Source: Bacteroidota bacterium (lineage in GTDB: Bacteria; Bacteroidota; Bacteroidia; UBA4408). Taken from it: a stretch of 64,000 bases of DNA. Every line of letters begins with the position of its first letter. Position 1 is the stretch's first letter. The notes under the pieces are model-generated. The model was not told where the DNA came from. It was given only the letters and a program-made list of their open reading frames with translations, and searched no databases. The stretch spans positions 2,034,001-2,098,000 of the forward strand of contig JADKHO010000001.1 of assembly GCA_016721765.1 (NCBI GenBank), written 5' to 3'. The position numbers and the translations under genes are program-made. Positions 62,194 through 64,000 of this stretch are shown one piece after another.

Positions 62194-63120
62194 ATGAAGT
62201 CACACATGGAGCTATCAATAGTTGCTACAATTTATAACGATGCTGCTTTGGTGCAGTCACTTTGTGAGCAGATATGCATGCATGTGAACCCAATGCAAGT
62301 TGAGTATGAAATTATTTTGGTGAACGATGGAAGCAACGATAAGAGTGGAAGTGAAGTTGAAAGAATGTCGGAGCACTACCCGCACGTAAAAGGAATTGGC
62401 CTAAGCCGTAATTATGGTCAGCAAATAGCCATGAGCGCCGGAATGGAATGTGCCAAAGGTAATTTTGTACTAATTATGGACGGAGATTTACAAAACCCTC
62501 CCGATCAAATTCCTGCATTGTATCAGCGTATTAAAGAAGGATATGATCTTGTGTATACGACATCAACAACACGTAATTCATGGTCTGACAAGTTTAGTTC
62601 TGCTGTTTTTTGGTGGACTTTAGCGAAGATTTTTAAAGTTAAAGTTGTTCCCCATCAGCTCATGATGAAAATTATGACAAAGGATTTTTTGAATCATTTT
62701 AACTCTTATCGCGAGCGCTGTCGAACTGTTGTTGGAATTGTGAATGATATTGGATTTACATCCAGTGTGATTAAAGTTGAAAATGAAAAGCGTAAAGTGG
62801 GAAGGAGTCATTATGGTTTTTTTACTCGATTTGCGCTGATGTTGGATTTGCTGATTAGTTTTAGCAAAGCACCTTTGAATGCAGCCATTTATGTAGGTCT
62901 TTTTACATTTATTGCAACCTCAATTGCGTCAATTTATAAGCTTTATCAGTATTTTTATTGGCATATACTTCCCGGATATACATCCACTATTTTAGCTATT
63001 TTTTTCTTTGGAAGCCTCAATTTACTAGTGTTAGGATTTATTGGACGCTATGTGGCCAACATATATACAGAAGTGCAACAGCGCCCGCTTTATCATATCC
63101 AAAAAAAAATTAAACTGTAG
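62194..63120 (+). CDS. Glycosyltransferase family 2 (polyprenyl-phosphate sugar transferase-like)
   Basis: A GT2 enzyme with a cytosolic catalytic domain and two C-terminal membrane helices (about residues 225-245 and 262-287), resembling dolichol/undecaprenyl-phosphate mannose or glucose transferases (GtrB/DPM1-like). The nucleotide-binding start is SIVATIYNDAALVQSLCE, the metal-binding motif is VLIMDGDLQNPPDQIP (DxD-type), and the acceptor region has MKIMTKDFLNHF. Length 308 is normal. An in-frame ATG four codons in (62206) is an alternative start. It lies 39 bp after the WbqC-like gene. Confidence 0.9.
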   Translation: MKSHMELSIVATIYNDAALVQSLCEQICMHVNPMQVEYEIILVNDGSNDKSGSEVERMSEHYPHVKGIGLSRNYGQQIAMSAGMECAKGNFVLIMDGDLQNPPDQIPALYQRIKEGYDLVYTTSTTRNSWSDKFSSAVFWWTLAKIFKVKVVPHQLMMKIMTKDFLNHFNSYRERCRTVVGIVNDIGFTSSVIKVENEKRKVGRSHYGFFTRFALMLDLLISFSKAPLNAAIYVGLFTFIATSIASIYKLYQYFYWHILPGYTSTILAIFFFGSLNLLVLGFIGRYVANIYTEVQQRPLYHIQKKIKL

Positions 63121-63224
63121 CTTTTGAGCCTAGGAAAACAAAAATGTGCATTGACGCATGCTTTCATTACTTTTAATCGAATCGTGAGCGAAAATTAATG
63201 CTACTTTTATGCTCCAATTAGCGC

Positions 63225-64000
63225 ATGATAACTTTTAACAAGCCTTTTTTTGTTGGGACAGAACTGGAAAATATAAAGGAGGCAGTTTCATCCATGAAAA
63301 TTTCCGGGAATGGAGCATATACTCAAAAATGCCATCGTTTTTTTGAGGATAAATACGGCTTTCAGAAAGTGCTTCTCACTACTTCCTGCACTGCAGCGCT
63401 CGAAATGGCAGCTTTGCTTATGGATATTAAAGAAGGGGATGAGATTATTGTTCCTTCATTTACATTTGTTTCTACTGCAAATGCATTTGTGTTGCGCGGG
63501 GCTAATATTGTATTTGCAGACAGCTCATCAAGAAATCCCAATATCGATGTTAGTCGACTCGAGACTTTAATTACACCAAAAACAAGAGCAATTGTTGTTG
63601 TGCATTATGCCGGTGTTGCATGCGATATGGAAGCGCTAGTTGAGCTTGCGCATAAGTACAAACTTTATTTGGTGGAGGATGCAGCGCATGCAATACATGC
63701 TTTTTATAAGGACAAGCCCTTGGGAAGCTTTGGTCATTTTGCGGCATTTTCATTTCATGAAACAAAAAATATTAGTTCCGGAGAAGGTGGAATGTTGGTT
63801 ATAAATGACACCAAGTTTTTCGACCGTGCTGAAATAATATGGGAAAAGGGAACAAATCGTGCAGCTTTTTTTCGCGGAGAAATAGCTAAATACAACTGGA
63901 TGGATATTGGTTCATCTTATTTACCGTCTGATATTACCGCTGCAATTCTTTACGCGCAACTTCAACAAATTGAAAGTATTCAGAGCAAAAGAATCGCTTT
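63225..64000 (+). CDS. wecE: WecE-like dTDP-4-keto-6-deoxy-sugar aminotransferase (partial)
   Basis: This is a PLP aminotransferase of the DegT/DnrJ/EryC1 type that makes 4-amino-4,6-dideoxy sugar nucleotides, as WecE (RffA) does in E. coli for enterobacterial common antigen. The open frame starts at ATG 63225 and runs off the window after about 258 residues. The family landmarks are TTSCTAALEMAALLMDI, EIIVPSFTFVSTANAFVLRG, VVHYAGVACDMEALVELA, LVEDAAHAI (Asp binding PLP), the Schiff-base lysine in AAFSFHETKNISSGEGG, and EKGTNRAAFFRG. The last third is outside the window. An acyltransferase and GT2 upstream fit synthesis and use of such an amino sugar. Confidence 0.92.
   Translation, partial: MITFNKPFFVGTELENIKEAVSSMKISGNGAYTQKCHRFFEDKYGFQKVLLTTSCTAALEMAALLMDIKEGDEIIVPSFTFVSTANAFVLRGANIVFADSSSRNPNIDVSRLETLITPKTRAIVVVHYAGVACDMEALVELAHKYKLYLVEDAAHAIHAFYKDKPLGSFGHFAAFSFHETKNISSGEGGMLVINDTKFFDRAEIIWEKGTNRAAFFRGEIAKYNWMDIGSSYLPSDITAAILYAQLQQIESIQSKRIA

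Noticed and set aside
1..64000. CRISPR arrays, tRNA, rRNA, riboswitches and insertion sequences
   Set aside because: Looked for repeated spacers, cloverleaf-like segments, conserved riboswitch leaders and transposase genes; none was seen by eye.

Overview
The window is a stretch of chromosome from a low-GC, AT-rich member of the Bacteroidota. Several independent signs agree on this. Five secreted proteins end in type IX secretion (T9SS) sorting domains, four of type A and one of type B. There is a CarboxypepD_reg/TonB-dependent outer-membrane receptor. RpoD is the short 287-residue form without region 1.1. Several genes are preceded by the phylum's promoter type (TTTG, 19-20 nt, TAnnTTTG), and Shine-Dalgarno sequences are mostly weak. 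I cannot name a class or genus from this sequence. I see no tRNA, rRNA, CRISPR array, prophage or insertion sequence; this looks like ordinary, compact chromosome with many convergent genes touching or overlapping at their stop codons.

Layout. 1-864: 5' part of prfB (minus), with the programmed +1 frameshift site. 1-15 kb: a T9SS type B protein, a fatty acid desaturase, hemL/kynU (divergent), an LTA-synthase-like membrane sulfatase-fold protein, a yceI-marR pair, a dinucleotide-binding oxidoreductase, murB, two glycosyltransferases, ftsE and a membrane protein of unknown function. 15.6-20 kb: dnaE and rpoD. 20-34 kb: surface and secretion region, with a 1862-residue T9SS protein, a four-gene run (YtxH-like, YqjE/holin-like, small helical protein, CotH-kinase-like T9SS protein), a PCMD-like T9SS protein, a TonB-dependent receptor and a multi-pass membrane protein. 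34-38.5 kb: a minus-strand run recD-like helicase, ppk2, mobA, fdhD, DoxX-like. 38.7-50.5 kb: an SDR, a long-form GAPDH, a PpiD-like chaperone, an unknown helical protein, a YCF48-like T9SS protein, nhaD and two tandem amino acid permeases. 50.6-59.5 kb: a helix-hairpin-helix protein, apt, an acyl-CoA dehydrogenase, rpsU-xer-hpf, a metallo-beta-lactamase-fold hydrolase, a large propeller/barrel protein and a half-size TauE/SafE protein. 59.6-64 kb: an M20 amidohydrolase and then a polysaccharide run (hexapeptide acyltransferase, WbqC-like, GT2, WecE-like aminotransferase) that runs off the window.

How the genes work together. Core information processing (prfB, dnaE, rpoD, rpsU, hpf, xer) is interleaved with envelope biogenesis (murB, ftsE, ppiD-like, glycosyltransferases) and T9SS export cargo. 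mobA plus fdhD imply that a molybdenum-dependent formate dehydrogenase is encoded elsewhere. The terminal polysaccharide cluster could make a surface glycan such as LPS or O-antigen.

I found no clear new multi-gene defence or mobile system. The most interesting items are a 14-bp perfect palindrome over the -33 box of the yceI-marR promoter, a 16-bp perfect palindrome before hpf, an xer start codon just behind the rpsU terminator, a probably inactive peptidase fused to a propeller and a barrel, an SDR lacking its catalytic tyrosine, and the small-membrane-protein/CotH operon.
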